From NCBI RefSeq assembly GCF_037975245.1, contig NC_092580.1:15577001-15641000 (forward strand): DNA of 64,000 bases, in the 5' to 3' direction. This DNA is from Apostichopus japonicus (Eukaryota; Echinodermata; Holothuroidea; Aspidochirotida; Stichopodidae). Position 1 is the first letter of the stretch, and each line of letters begins with the position of its first letter. Both the position numbers and the translations under genes were made by a program. The notes under the pieces were generated by a model that was given only the letters and a program-made list of their open reading frames with translations, was not told the origin of the DNA and searched no databases. This document shows, piece by piece, positions 1-12,600 of the stretch.

Positions 1-2661
1 TTTGAAGGCAAAATAGTTGGTGTTACTGGAAGGTAAATATTCTCAATGCATACCAAAAAAAAAAAGCTTTATTCATCCATTTTAGGCGTCTATAAAGTTA
101 CACAATTTGTAACTTTTTTCATGTCATCGTTATCGCTATGTCCTTCTGTCTGTGCTTAAATGAGTTTCATGGTTAATGCCATCTCAGAGTTGACCTCGGA
201 ATTCTAAGGTGTACCCCTGCCAGGGACCAATCATCTAAACCACACTGCTGATTAATTCTTGGAACCTTTCCCCTGGAATGTGACCGAGCCTTAAATTATG
301 TAGACTTCCAGATAGAATTCAAAGCTATGATTTGCAAGATCTTAAAACGGCGTAGTTAGTCACTCCCTGTAAATTTCTCTAGGGATCTGGAAAGTCCGGG
401 CTGGACTAATAGCAGATTTTTTATAGTATTGGCAGCCTTTTTTTGTAATGTTTTAAGCAATGCAGTAAATTCAAACAAATACTACAGTTCTACAAATAGA
501 AACAAGAGGGTGCAGAATATAAAACCAACAGCAGACATCTCGGTGCACTACCAAAGATTAACATATTACAGTACACTGCCTCATGTAACCAGTCAATAAT
601 ACCCAAACCAGGACTTTCAACTGGAATTCATATATATTTTTTTATAAACATTTTATCTTTTTTTTCTCTCTCTCTTTTTGTACATTTCCAAAACTGAAGT
701 AAGTTATGGCAATATGGATTTTCTCAGTAAAGTTATGTATTTTACCAAACCTACACATTTTGAGCATTATTCACTACATATGAAGGTAATAGAAGAATTA
801 GCGAATTACTAACAATCCACTCGATTCAAAGCATTTTGTGCCTCAGTAAACTTTTTTTTTTTTTTAATTCATTATATGATGTAAATGTTGACTAATTATT
901 ACACTGCACTGGTTTAAGAAACAAATTTTAAAACACAAAACCGCTGGAGTTGCATTAGAATGCAACTTAGAATACCAGTATTAATACAAGGAATGAGGGA
1001 AACTGTAGAGCCCTAAATTCTGTTGAAAGACATAAATTTGAAATAGCTACCATCAAGTGGCAGCTACAAAGAGGTTACAATCAATCATATTTTTTTCTGT
1101 CTCTCTCCACCTCTCTCTCTCTCTCTATCCCTCCTGTCCTCCATTAAAATAACCGACGAAGTAGAAAAGAGAGATGAATAATGTACCGTGCACAAAAGGA
1201 AGGGGGCACCCAGAGACATTCCAGAGATTCTCAAGTTATAAAATATTATTTATAACAATACTACAATAGCGGCAGAGAGATCAATGGATCATTCTCTAAC
1301 GATGACAGGTGTTACAATGTTCCATCCCTGGCAGTCACTCTCATTAAGGAACAGACATGCACTTTCCATGCCATGAGTAGTTTTCTAATAAGTATTAGAA
1401 GCCAGCAGAAAGTGGCTTTCAAGGAGGAACACACTCAGCAATGTTGATAGGTAATCATTTTTGCAGTTACAAATGTTATTTACCTTGGCAACGATATGTA
1501 CCTCCCATGTGGTTTATGATGTGAGCCAAATAGTATTTCCTGTTTCTGGGAATTTTACATGAATGCAAAGTTAATGTCTTTTGTGATTACAGGAACAATT
1601 CTTTGAAATAAAAAGACTCCACAGGGTGGAAAGTTCATGAACACTGGCTGTCTAACCGGAGGAAAAGAGTAGCTAAACGGTGTTTAAAACACATTAGTTA
1701 CCCACTATACCGTGTTACCCATGTGTGAACCTGGTTACATCCCGACTGAATCTTACAATTATTACCGCAACTTACTTTCTATCAGCAGATTGAATGTTGG
1801 TTAAATTAGCAAGGATTTGTGTTCCTAGTGGTTAAGATGAACCTAAGAGTACTTTACTATTTCACCAATGCTGCTATTAAGTGATTTCCCTTTTTTTTGG
1901 TTTATAATATTACCTTTGATTTATTATATTGATTTATTATATAACAATGATCCTTTTGAGAGATATGCTATTGTTTAAGCTACTTCTGACTATCTGAACT
2001 GACCTAACAAAAGAATTAAAGCTTCTAACCAAAAAATTTATCCAGTTTTACTTAAAGGCAACACCAATTAGAGAATTTATATTTATATATATATATATAC
2101 ATAACTTAAAATTAACTTTCTGGTTGACCTTAGCTGCTACTGTATTAAATTGACTAGCTACTTGTGATTGTAGGAAGATATCCAATCTAAGAAAGTATGC
2201 ATCCACCCCTTCCTCTCTCCCCCCCCCCCTCCCCCTCATTGGCCCCATTAATGACCGCAGCAACTGTATGAAACACTTTCAACCATGACGATACAAATAG
2301 TCAGTCTTGAGACGGACTGACATTGCAATGTGATAACTCTATTTCATTTACAACAGCTTTGCTTTTTCAATTTACACAATTTTAAACTTAGGTATTTTAG
2401 GACTGCGCTTAACATCAAGGTTACCTGAAGGTTGGCTTAACTCTCTCTCGAGATCGCCATCTCGGTATTCTAACCATTCCAATAAACCTATTCTGCCTCA
2501 CACCTGATGAAATTTAACTGTTGGATCGGCACCATGAAGGAGCCATAAATATTGTCCCTACCAGACTCTGATCAGCTAGTAAATTTACACTGATATATTT
2601 CAGAGGACATATTTCACAGAATGCTACAAACTTTGCCTAGAAGCTTAAAGGGTGTGAAGAC

Positions 2662-3007
2662 TCACGCACAAAGAAACATCTCATGCCGGTAATCTGACAT
2701 AGTTTCGAATGAGGTGTAAAAGAAGTGTTAGACACCACCATCGATCCCAGCAAATACACACATAGCTTGCAACCGTCGGTAATTAGACACTAGTGTACAG
2801 CAATACATACAAGCTACGGTCAATACCCACAACACAGTGTACATAGCAGCGTGGACATTTCAGGTCTAGATAAAAGAAACCAAGGTATCACGTTTCATTC
2901 CTGTCTGCATTTTGTGGTGACAAGAAGAAAACGTCATTTGCAGCAACGGAAAGTTAACTTTTTCAGAGCGCGGCACGCGGTTTGGGGCGAGTCTTCAATG
3001 CCTTTAA
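2662..3007 (-). repeat. Dispersed ~345 bp repeat family, copy A (inverted)
   Basis: Read on the minus strand this begins TTAAAGGCATTGAAGACTCG and ends near GACGTTTCTTTGTGCG. The same sequence occurs at 52020-52368 and 57588-57927 on the plus strand, with high similarity over the whole length, including the block CTAATTACCGACGG and GGTGTCTAACAC. No terminal inverted repeats and no coding capacity were seen. It may be a SINE or a non-autonomous DNA element; the class is unknown to me. Confidence 0.85.
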
Positions 3008-6000
3008 GTGAAATATATATTTAAAAAATATGAAAGAACCCTACCATCTTCAAAGTTGTATTTGATATAAGTGGAATAAGGATGCTTTCTCTGTTCAAAT
3101 TTCAAGTTTGGTTTGTTTAATCGAGGGGGAAAGGAACTACTATTCACTCTACCTCAGATTTATCTGTTGGATTGCAACGTGTAGTACTAAGCAGGACTTT
3201 CAAAACAATCTTATCTGTTGGTGAAAAATATGCTTCAAGGACAAAACCATCAAAAGAAGAAACAAAGCATTTGGATAATAATCATGACCATTATGAAAAC
3301 AACTTAAGTGTATTTGTTCCTTCAAGGTCAGTGCGTTGAATTTTTGTCGCTAGAAACGATTTGGAACAAAAGGATTAAATTTCAAATATCGAGCGCTGTC
3401 TGTCTATGATCTTGAGCGAAGTCTAACATAAAGTAAAGTGTCAAGTTTAAAGGAACTAATACATGTATATTTAGTGAGACACAAACATTGCTAGACGCTA
3501 ACATGGCCTCAGACGGGTAATCCGATATTGACCCTTTGTATTGTAACTACAGTGCAATATTTGTCTCCATGTATTGTGCCTTTTGTACAGCATTGTCCAT
3601 ATGCATTGTTTCTTGCAGTACACTGTTGTGCCCTATGTAAAGATTCTAACCAGTGCTATGCCATAAACTACAAGTTTAGTATTGATTCCTTGCACTAACT
3701 CTAAATACTTAACCTCTTAATCGAGTCTACGACAACTTTTGTAATGACTGATTGATTGCTGGAGACTCTCCTAAAACAGCTGTTTGACTGATGGCGATGA
3801 ATTGCTGGATACCGCTCCGTAGGTGTGGTCTGTCCGGTCGTTAGTGAGGCTTTGACCGGAGGAATTTACATTCACATTCTCCCCATCTGTGTCTCGCGCT
3901 TCCACTTGAGGTCAATTTGAAAAATGCAGAGGATGCAGGTTTAATTACTTTATACAGCGAGCGTAACAATTTTCAGTTAAGCAATGTTCTTGACATTCTC
4001 CCATGTTCTCCCCCCTACACCCAATCCCAACCCCTAGACCACCTCCCCTTGGCCCATAACAAAAATGGAGGAATCACCTGCTTTCACCTCACCCTCTTGA
4101 ATCAAAACACTTCCCACATTCTGCTACAAATAGCAAATCATATGCATAATCTTGTTTTTTCCAAATATGTGAAATACCATTTGAGAGCAACAACCTACAT
4201 AAACAACAAGGTGTGGGGTGGAACCTTCCCAAGATTAACCCGCTGTAATATGCACCAAATTTGCAGTCCAAAAGACTAAGTTTACCTTGTGAGTTAAATA
4301 TTTCACATTTTCAAAAATTTCCTTGTCAAATTTCTCACAGGATTACTCAAAGAAGCAACTGTTTTTCACTCGTCGTTATTTTTTTTTTTTTTTTTTTATG
4401 TTACTGTTTTTTATACAGGGACAGGAGAGGAAGACAAGTACATACAGAAAGTGAGCAGCTTTTTCTCTTGCATGAATTATTATTGATCTTATCATCATTG
4501 TCATCTGACAAAATCTAACAAGAGTCCCATTTCCACCGTTCAAATTTTTAGCTACATGACAGTACAATTGAATTTTAGCTCAACATTATAACACATGAAA
4601 GAATTCAGATGCAGCTCTTAATTTTGAAAGCTTTTAGGGACTTCAAAATAAAAGTCAAATCTTGGCCCAGCCAACACACATCACAAGGAACAAATTTTGG
4701 CATTTAAACAGACTCCATATTGTTTTTCTTTCTTTTGGTTTTCTTGGGGTTCTGGGGGTCGGTGGTTTGGGGGGGGGTGGGAGAGTGTGTATATGGGGGT
4801 GAAAGAAATGTTTGCAATTAATGAATTTAAAAAAAAAATCTTCCTTAAACAAATGGAGATAGCTAGCTCAACATGTACTAAGTTCAACAAGGTAAAGCCT
4901 ACTTCTCCTAGATTACTGCCTCAGAACTGACCTTACCAGGTATTCAAATCTCCCAGGATGCCCAGGGAGAGAGAACTCCATTAAACCAGTGCCATTAAAT
5001 CCATCCTCCTCCTCCTCCTCCCCCCCCCCCCCAGGTTGTCTTCGTCGTCGGTTGATCGGTGAGTATACAGGCCTCCAACATTGATGAAGGATGATCCTAC
5101 CTTAATGGCCCATCAATGCATTTCTCACAATGTTTCAAAAGAGGCAGTAGAGTAAGGTTACCCAGTCAGTGAAGACACCACACTCTCTCAGTCTATCACA
5201 GTACAGTACTGTAGACCATCAGTCAATGCTATAATGCTAAGGGATGGTATTTAAGCCTCTGATCGGGTTTCAGTCCTCACGCTGAGTTATAATTGTGTAG
5301 GCTCATTCTTTTCTAAACAGAACCAACAGAATGTTGTCCCGTCTGACATTGAAAGCCACTATTCCAAAGAAGGGGGGGGGGGGGGGGATCGAAGACTGAG
5401 GTGCCTAAGAAAAAAAAAACTGGGGTAAAATTACTTCACAACGGCGGGAAAAAACCCAAAGAGAATGCTGGATCAAGCTGTCAAAATAACTGGAAAAATT
5501 CTTAAACTGTGTATAAATAATTGTGAAAGCTTTAGCAGGGCGGCTAGGAGACTATCCTATTACGAATGTTAACCAAATACCAGAAGAAAATCTAGTAAAG
5601 CTAGGTTGCATACTTATAACAATGTATATTTTTCTTAACAACCAGATTCAGTGACTAGTGCAGTGGTCTTCGCTAACTCTATAAAGTAGTCTCCATGCCC
5701 AAAGCATGATATCAGCTGGTAATTATCTCAATTCAACAGATATAGAGCCTTATTCTTATGTGCAGAGAAGGCTAGGTTATAAGCACATCTGCTATGAGAG
5801 TGTCTGAGGTCTAGGTTAAAGGTCATCAGATAATGGTCAGCAATGCTCAAATATCAACAAGGAAGTGCGACAACGCGCACTGGGAACACTTTAGAACACA
5901 CATGTCTTCATATGCATTATAGCAAATCACAGTCAAGAGCCACCCCCCCCCTCTTAACCCCTCTTCAAGGTCAATGAGTCCCCCAAGGTTTAGGGACCTC

Positions 6001-6362
6001 TGTGGGCACTTCTAGGCACGAAATACTCTAATTTTGGGTAGTGCCTGCAAAACTTAAAAAGAGATATTCCAGTGACTGAAGTTGATTGCTTCACAAAAAT
6101 GCTCAAAATTTCCTGCGTCTTTTCAAAATTGGGAGTGATGACATCATAGACCAGCTACTGTGATCTGTTCTCTAGAAGAAACAAGAGCTTCTCCAGTCAG
6201 AGTAGGTTACAATCAATCAACCAATGATCTCCATATCTTAGGAACAAGATATTGCGAAGGGGATCCCAACCACGAGATATTATCCAGTGTTACGTTTTCT
6301 GCCACCGGAATTTCCATTTAACGCGGGAGGGGGTGCAGGAGGAGAGGGGCAGCATATGCTGC

Positions 6363-6420
6363 TTGGAGCCCCCCTTGGAGCCCCCTTTGGAGTCCCCCCT
6401 TGGAGCCCCCCTTGGAGGCC
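6363..6420. repeat. Short tandem repeat, TTGGAGCCCCC unit
   Basis: About four imperfect copies of a 14-15 bp G/C-rich unit (TTGGAGCCCCCC) lie about 70 bp downstream of the exon 10 donor in the gene's direction. It has no apparent coding role. Confidence 0.7.
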
Positions 6421-6490
6421 CAGGCACTGATTAGAGTCAATGGTTGTCATTGTGGTAAGACAAGTAAGACTCAAAGTAAACGCAACTTAC

Positions 6491-6634
6491 TCTAGGAAAC
6501 TGGTCAAGAAATGTCTGCTGCAGTTGGACCAACTCCAGGGCTTTGAAGAGTGATTCAACGTGGGTGCCATGACATGGTAGGAACCACTGAAATATTGTTC
6601 ACATTTGATGGCATCGTCGTGTGGCAGGTTGAAT
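6491..6634 (-). CDS. ADAMTS9: ADAMTS exon 10: third zinc ligand, Met-turn, end of catalytic domain
   Basis: This 144 nt exon follows acceptor CTCCTTATAG and ends CTAGA|GTAAGT in phase 2. It completes the zinc motif as HVFNLPHDD (third His ligand, then Asp) and reaches the Met-turn [26 protein letters not shown] corresponds to the 'PW.WS.CS...it.FLd' end of the ADAMTS9/20 catalytic domain. NHS and NCS are potential N-glycosylation sites. The next exon should start in phase 2 with a G-x-G-E/D-C-L-L type motif, but none was found to the left. Confidence 0.96.
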
Positions 6635-9600
6635 CTATAAGGAGAAAGATACAAACAACAGTTTGGAAGTAGTTCCTTTCTAGTACCGTTTACACTTTAC
6701 CGTTATAGAACGACATTTACAATACGAATTACAGTAATGTTTACAGTAAACAGTGACACATTACCAACAGTGAATAATTCCAATAACAAACTTCTCTTTT
6801 AATAATAGCATATCCTTTCAAACTGATGTCATTTTTTCCCCATTCTTCTTCTTGACAATGAACCAAGAATTACCACAAATCAGCCTTTAGACGTTACTGT
6901 TCAACAATGACTTAACTTTGACTCATAGTTTCTAACAAAAGGTTGCTATCAATAAATGAACTACAATTGGTTGAAAGAACCATTCACTAATTTTATGTTG
7001 CAAGATCTCACTATCAATAATTGATCCCCTTTTGGTTGAAAGAACCATTTACTTATTTTATGTTGCAATATCAAGATGTCCTTTTTCATACTTGAATGTT
7101 TACATTCATATCTAAGAGCCAGGATGATTCACCAAATGTCACCCAAAATAATAAGCGGTTTCAAAAAGTTTGCTTTATAGAAGCTACACAACATCAATGT
7201 CAAGGCACTTGGCAAAGTTGGCAAACTTAATTCTATGAAGTAGCAATAACCAATTTGGCCTCACACATCCTAAATTGCCGAAGCCTGCCAAAGGTCAGGA
7301 GGTTAAGAGATAGGGTCATGTTTGACAGAGATGAGTGTCCTGAAGGGACATCATTTGGATTGACATTGCCATGTATATTAACAATCAATCATAAACCTAG
7401 TAGCAATGTAGAAATATCTTCTAGGCAGTTCCATAATTTAATCACCTATTTAGAAATGGCAAGAAATGAACAGAAACATCTTCGATGATGACAGCGGTAT
7501 ATTTTTATGTTGTTGTTCTTTCAGTGTAAAATTGTTGCCAGAAGCAAATGTTGGCCTATTTATGTTGTGGACTCGCACAGACGTAAATTAAAAAATTACT
7601 TTAAAGGTAGCAGTGTGCACTTTATTTATACCAAACACTGTACGATACTAAAGCTTCTATTAACACACCTACTCGTTATTTGCTTAATTAACGTGCAAAT
7701 CTTTCCGTTATCAACTCTCTCAAACCCCCATATGCTGACAACTACAATAATTTCCAACTCTTGGGCTAGGCCTATGGTTTACAAACCATTTCTGTGCATA
7801 ACTGTTTCATAATTGGGAAATTATCAATTCCATAATTGTTTGTGGGTTCTGGTTTATCATTGCAAAGATGTACAATCATCTGAAGATTCTGCTGCATAAC
7901 TCCATAGTTTCTGCATGATGTGAGAGGTTGGTTGACTTCATCCTATTAGGTAGCCTATATTATCATTTTGCTCTAACGGCCTGGGTAAAGCCTTGCATGA
8001 TTACACGTAACGTGTACCTTGAAGTGGTTACTCGGCTTTTCTCTATCAACTCTTGACTTGCTTTGAAGTGATATTAACACTGGAAACACAGGTGGGTCTG
8101 CCCCGGCAGTATCCAATTCAATTTAAAACAGAAAACCGGGTTTTTAATGGAAAAATTGATCTGTGATTTATGACTATTAAGACAGCCTGCAGAGTGCTTT
8201 TGTTTTGATAACACATAAATGGAAGATATGTCAGAGGTGTTATGAACCACACATTCAGCGGTAATATTCTCGGAATAACAGCCAGGCCAATTAGTGGCTG
8301 AAACTGTATCACATTCTCCTCATGCAGAGAGAGGAAAGCCACAAGATGGCAGTCACTGGTGGTGGGCCAGCCAGATCGCTAAACCAGGCAGATGTGTGGC
8401 TCTTGGCTGTACGGTTCTATTTCAATTTAGAAGATAAGGTTCAATTAAGACATGCAAGATATTACCCCAATTAGAGAAGTTCATGGTTCACCTGCTAATG
8501 ACTCCATTTCTACGAAAATGTAAAAGAAAAATACTCAGCCCCTCCCCCCCCCTCCTCCCCACCCCCAAGCAACCTTAACTTCCTACGAATATGTACCAGG
8601 CAAGTAGGAGACAGCGGGATGGGTGGATGAGGGAAAAAACATCAAATTTAAATCCATTTTAAAGGATGTAGGGCATGCAACATGCAAACATACTCCATCC
8701 CTCATCTTCCAGCCCCCTCCTTCCCTTCCCCTAAGCAAACTTGACCTCCTATGTACATATACGGAACAAATTTTTCGCGAGTTCTGTAAATTCTACCGGC
8801 AGTTACAAATCGCCTTTTAAATAAGCATATGGTCAAAGCTAAGGCTTGCAGCATACAAAGGTCAATTTTCAAGTTCCTGTCCAATTTGGTTGGACTAGAA
8901 AAACTCATCTCCCTACTTCCAACCCCTCCCCCTTCACCCTCCCCCTACCCACCTACTTCTGTACCTCCCAAACAAACTTAAGCCACAGAGCCTCTGTGTG
9001 CACCAAATCTCAAGAGGAGTTGTACGTTTTTGCGACTGTTTAGAGTTTGCATGCACATGGTCATTTAAAAAATACGGTTTAACTTTGGAAAACTGACAAA
9101 CGGAGGCGATGGAAAATCTTTGAAATTCTGCTCGCAACTGTTCTCCGTTTTGATAACGTTATACATAAAAGCTCACATAGAATTCAATGAATGGCATCCA
9201 TTGAACAAGACTGATCCTCCTATTACATGCTACCAGTAATCAAACCGCAATCTTCAAATAAACCTCCCATTTATTTCCTTTAACACGTGTGTCGTAACAA
9301 TTATCACTTACACGTGACCCATTTCATGAGCCATTGTGAAAGCTGCGCTCAGTCCGTTGTCCTCTACGATGGAACAACTCCGATCGGGGTCGCAGATGGT
9401 GCCCAGTTCAGCCAACCCTGTGTCAAAGGTCACAAGAAAACAGAAAGTAGTCAAGTGAAGACCTACATGAAAAATTATTAAACTTGAAAGAGAGCTTCAT
9501 CTGTATAAAACTGTATAGATCAGAATTAAACCAGTGACCTCAGTTTGTTTCGACTGTGATTGTCAGACATGAACCGTGGACAATATTAATCTTGACCAAT

Positions 9601-12600
9601 TATTGTAGTGACCCCGAATATGCTAGAAAGTCAAATAATGGTCAGTGATGCTCAAATTTCAATGGCATTTGACTGCATCTTACTGTAAATGTAGTTACCC
9701 ATCTCTGAGATATTAAGTTATGTTTATTTATTTCAATAATCCTCAATCAGCTAGGAATAATTTGAGGTATCAGACCATGATGAGATATTTAGTTATGATT
9801 ATTTTATTTAATAATCCTCAAATAGCTAAGAATAATTTGGAGTATCAGAGCCTCAGGGAAAGTACTTTTTGAAAACACAGAGAGGTAAGTCACCTCGTTG
9901 TCTGGATAATAACACAATCAACAATGTCAGGCCCCACTGTCATTTTGGTTGGGTGCTATTTACACACTGCAAAACTAAAAGCAACATTTTTATCATGGCC
10001 AACATCAAATATTCGTGCAAGGTGCGAGAGGGAACATTCCCAGTCGATAACAGGTCTATAAGTAGAGTTCCTTTCCAGTATCTCCGACGAGACCGATGTT
10101 CCATCCTCTAGACGGTAGCAGAGTGTCATGATAAAACCCCATGCAGTTATGTTACACATTACTTGTAAAGTTCATGACATTTCATGTTCATGCATATATA
10201 GGACAGGAAGGGAACTTTGATAACAATGTTCAGTTCTGATATCCATGAAATAAGACTTTCATTTCTAGCTGTATGTCATCTCTTTCGTATATTATCATCC
10301 CAAATTACATTTTGACAAGTTTCTTTCACTGTTTCCAACAACTGATTTCTTGAGAACAGCCTCCCACTGACAGAGTGGTGGTCAAAGGAGGGTGTCCCTA
10401 ATGGACTAAAACTTTAACAAATTGCAAATATGATAAATATTACATGTCATAACTAAGGGTTTCATTTTTATGGGTGAGGTCAAGAGCCATGGGCAAGATT
10501 GTAACTTTATCCTGAGGAGGGTCATAAAACCAGACATAAAATAAGAGGTGAGAAATTCTTAAGATCGTAAAAAATAGCCTTGGGGCGGGCGCGGGCCGGG
10601 TGCTACTGTAATCCATACAGGGTATATTAATATCTGAGTGTTGAATCTACGTTTAGTGACAAAATTTCTCTGGAGAGATGAAATACAAATAAGTCTGTAC
10701 TACCCAGGATGAGTGTTGAAAGTTCCATAACAAATTGTGGTAGTAGTAGTAGTAGTAAAAGTAGTAGTAGGGTTGGGGGAGTGTACTATTGCAAGGCACC
10801 TTTGACCCTCCCTCCTACCTGTAGCATGAAGAATTATGGACAGACTAAATATGGGAATCAAGACAGGTCTAGTTGACAGATTCTGGGGAAACATTTATCA
10901 AAACAATGCTTAACATTGTCCAAGCCGGGAGGCTACTGCTACAAAGCATCTCCCTTGGTCTATGTGTTATCCAGAGGAACCAGTGTGGGGTGTACCATGG
11001 AGCTATAGCTCCATGGGTGTACAGAGAGTCAATGAAAATAGCTTTGTAAGGCAGGGGGGGTGCTATATGTTAGGACCATATAAGTTTAAATAAAAAATTC
11101 CAATTTTATATCAAAATATATGTAAAAATATTTTGAGAGAGGGAAGGAAGTTACAAAATACCATAGGGGTGGGTGGGTGTGTACACACAATTTGAAGGGT
11201 ACAGCACAGTAAAACTTTGGCTACAAAATAGGAGAGTTACAAACAGTTAAGGGGGTTGGCCCCCACACTAACATAAAGCTGAGCCTCAAAGAAGCCCATA
11301 AATCACCACCACCCCCACCTCAACCCTCCACCCTTACCACTTTTACAGGCTTTTAAGTTTCCATCACTTAGTTCACTGGAATCTTCAAATATCTTCAAGT
11401 ATCTCAAAATACCTGTAGTAGTAGTAGTAGTAGTAGTAGTAACTAAATCTCAACCTTACAAATGAGTCCCTAAAACTGAAATGTATACTTTTGAAGCCAA
11501 ATTCATTCAGAAAGTGATGAGGGGAGATTACCACTCTTTCATCCACCTGTGTGGAACAGTGATATGTTTACCCTCCCAGCAGACATAAAGTTCCCTGAAC
11601 TTTACCACCGGACACCAAATAGTCTTTTATCAACAGTGGTTTGTGACTGTTTGTGAGTGTTTCTTGTTTTTATCTTTCCTTCTTCCTTTTTTTTTATCAG
11701 ACTTTACTATGATTCTATGAATAGATCATTCTACTTTTTAAAGTTTTAAAAGTAGTTCATTGGTGTCACCCCTTTTTTTTTTTTTCCTTTTGGCATTTTT
11801 CCTTTTTAACCAGACAAGTAGACAGGTTGTCTGAGATGTGTAATAGAAGATGCCTTGCAAATTCATGTAACTAATTTTTACTTTGTACTTGCCTGTAAAA
11901 ATTGGGTCATAATTTATGTTAACAAAAACATTGACCTCAATAATCCTTGTCTGCAATTACATTGAGATTGATGATAGAGAGCTAAGGGCAAGATACGGAC
12001 TACTTTTTATGATTAAAAAAATAAATTCTCACCCTTTCGTTGGTTTTAATTTTTGTAGATATCTGCAGAAACAACAGGGTGCTAGAAAGGAGGATGGTGA
12101 AGGACGGGGGGGGGGGGGGGGACCCATCACCTACCCCTGATATGTAACAGTCTTGATATATTTTCTACAGGGAAAAGACCTGATACTGATCCATAAGGAT
12201 CCTCCACCCCCTTCCCTCCCCACACCTAATACAATGTTTACTCTTGTCCCCTCTCCTTGCACTGAGGGGGGGGGGGGGGTATTATAGTGATAGTAATATT
12301 TTCTTTTAAAGGGATACTGGAACAGGTGTATGACTTTTGACAGTTAAACCATCTGGTTTCCCAATTAAACCCTTCTCTGGGATGTTAAAGATAATTCTGA
12401 CAAGGACTATCTATTAGGTTTAGGGTATTAAGTACCCATGGAACATCCTTCTCAAAACTTTTATTTATACTCACCCAGTGTGTCACAAGCTGTGTCTGAT
12501 CTGCAAATGTTTTCTCTGTTCAAATGCAAAAAAGGAAAGGACAAAGAGGAAAAAACAAAATCAGTTCAAAACCGTGAAAGAAAACAAGAAATTGTGATAT

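Larger units (their letters stand above)
1..6490 (-). other. Sequence 3' of exon 10, probably intron 10
   Basis: No ADAMTS disintegrin-like exon could be found on the minus strand here when searching for a phase-2 acceptor followed by G-x-C-L-L or LWC-type motifs, so this is most likely intron leading to exons off the left edge. Contents: CT-rich microsatellite near 1090-1130, A/T and C/G homopolymers (for example 4380-4397, 5370-5388), a dispersed repeat at 2662-3007 and a GGAGCCCCC tandem at about 6363-6420. The open frames present have no recognisable product. Confidence 0.6.

Noticed and set aside
3841-3915. Minus-strand reading RHRWGECECKF, considered as ADAMTS exon 11
   Set aside because: It has GEC but is followed by ECKF rather than L-L, reaches a stop soon after, and has no convincing acceptor or donor.
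3917-4279. 120-codon open frame, plus strand
   Set aside because: No motif, low-complexity stretches and no matching splice context. The opposite strand around 3945-3999 reads GECQEHC...CYARC, which looks cysteine-rich but has no in-phase acceptor and does not match the expected disintegrin sequence.
5640-5735. Minus-strand reading containing CFGHGDYFIEL, considered as ADAMTS exon 11
   Set aside because: It resembles the expected G-x-G-E/D-C-L-L motif only in GHGD, lacks the Cys, and the nearby AG is not in the required phase 2 (it gives an immediate stop).
12475-12500. 26 nt version of exon 8 using the TTTGCAG acceptor
   Set aside because: It is in frame, but it removes the conserved Cys of the 'diC' motif. 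The upstream acceptor restores the family sequence, so it was chosen as the main form and the other kept as a finding.
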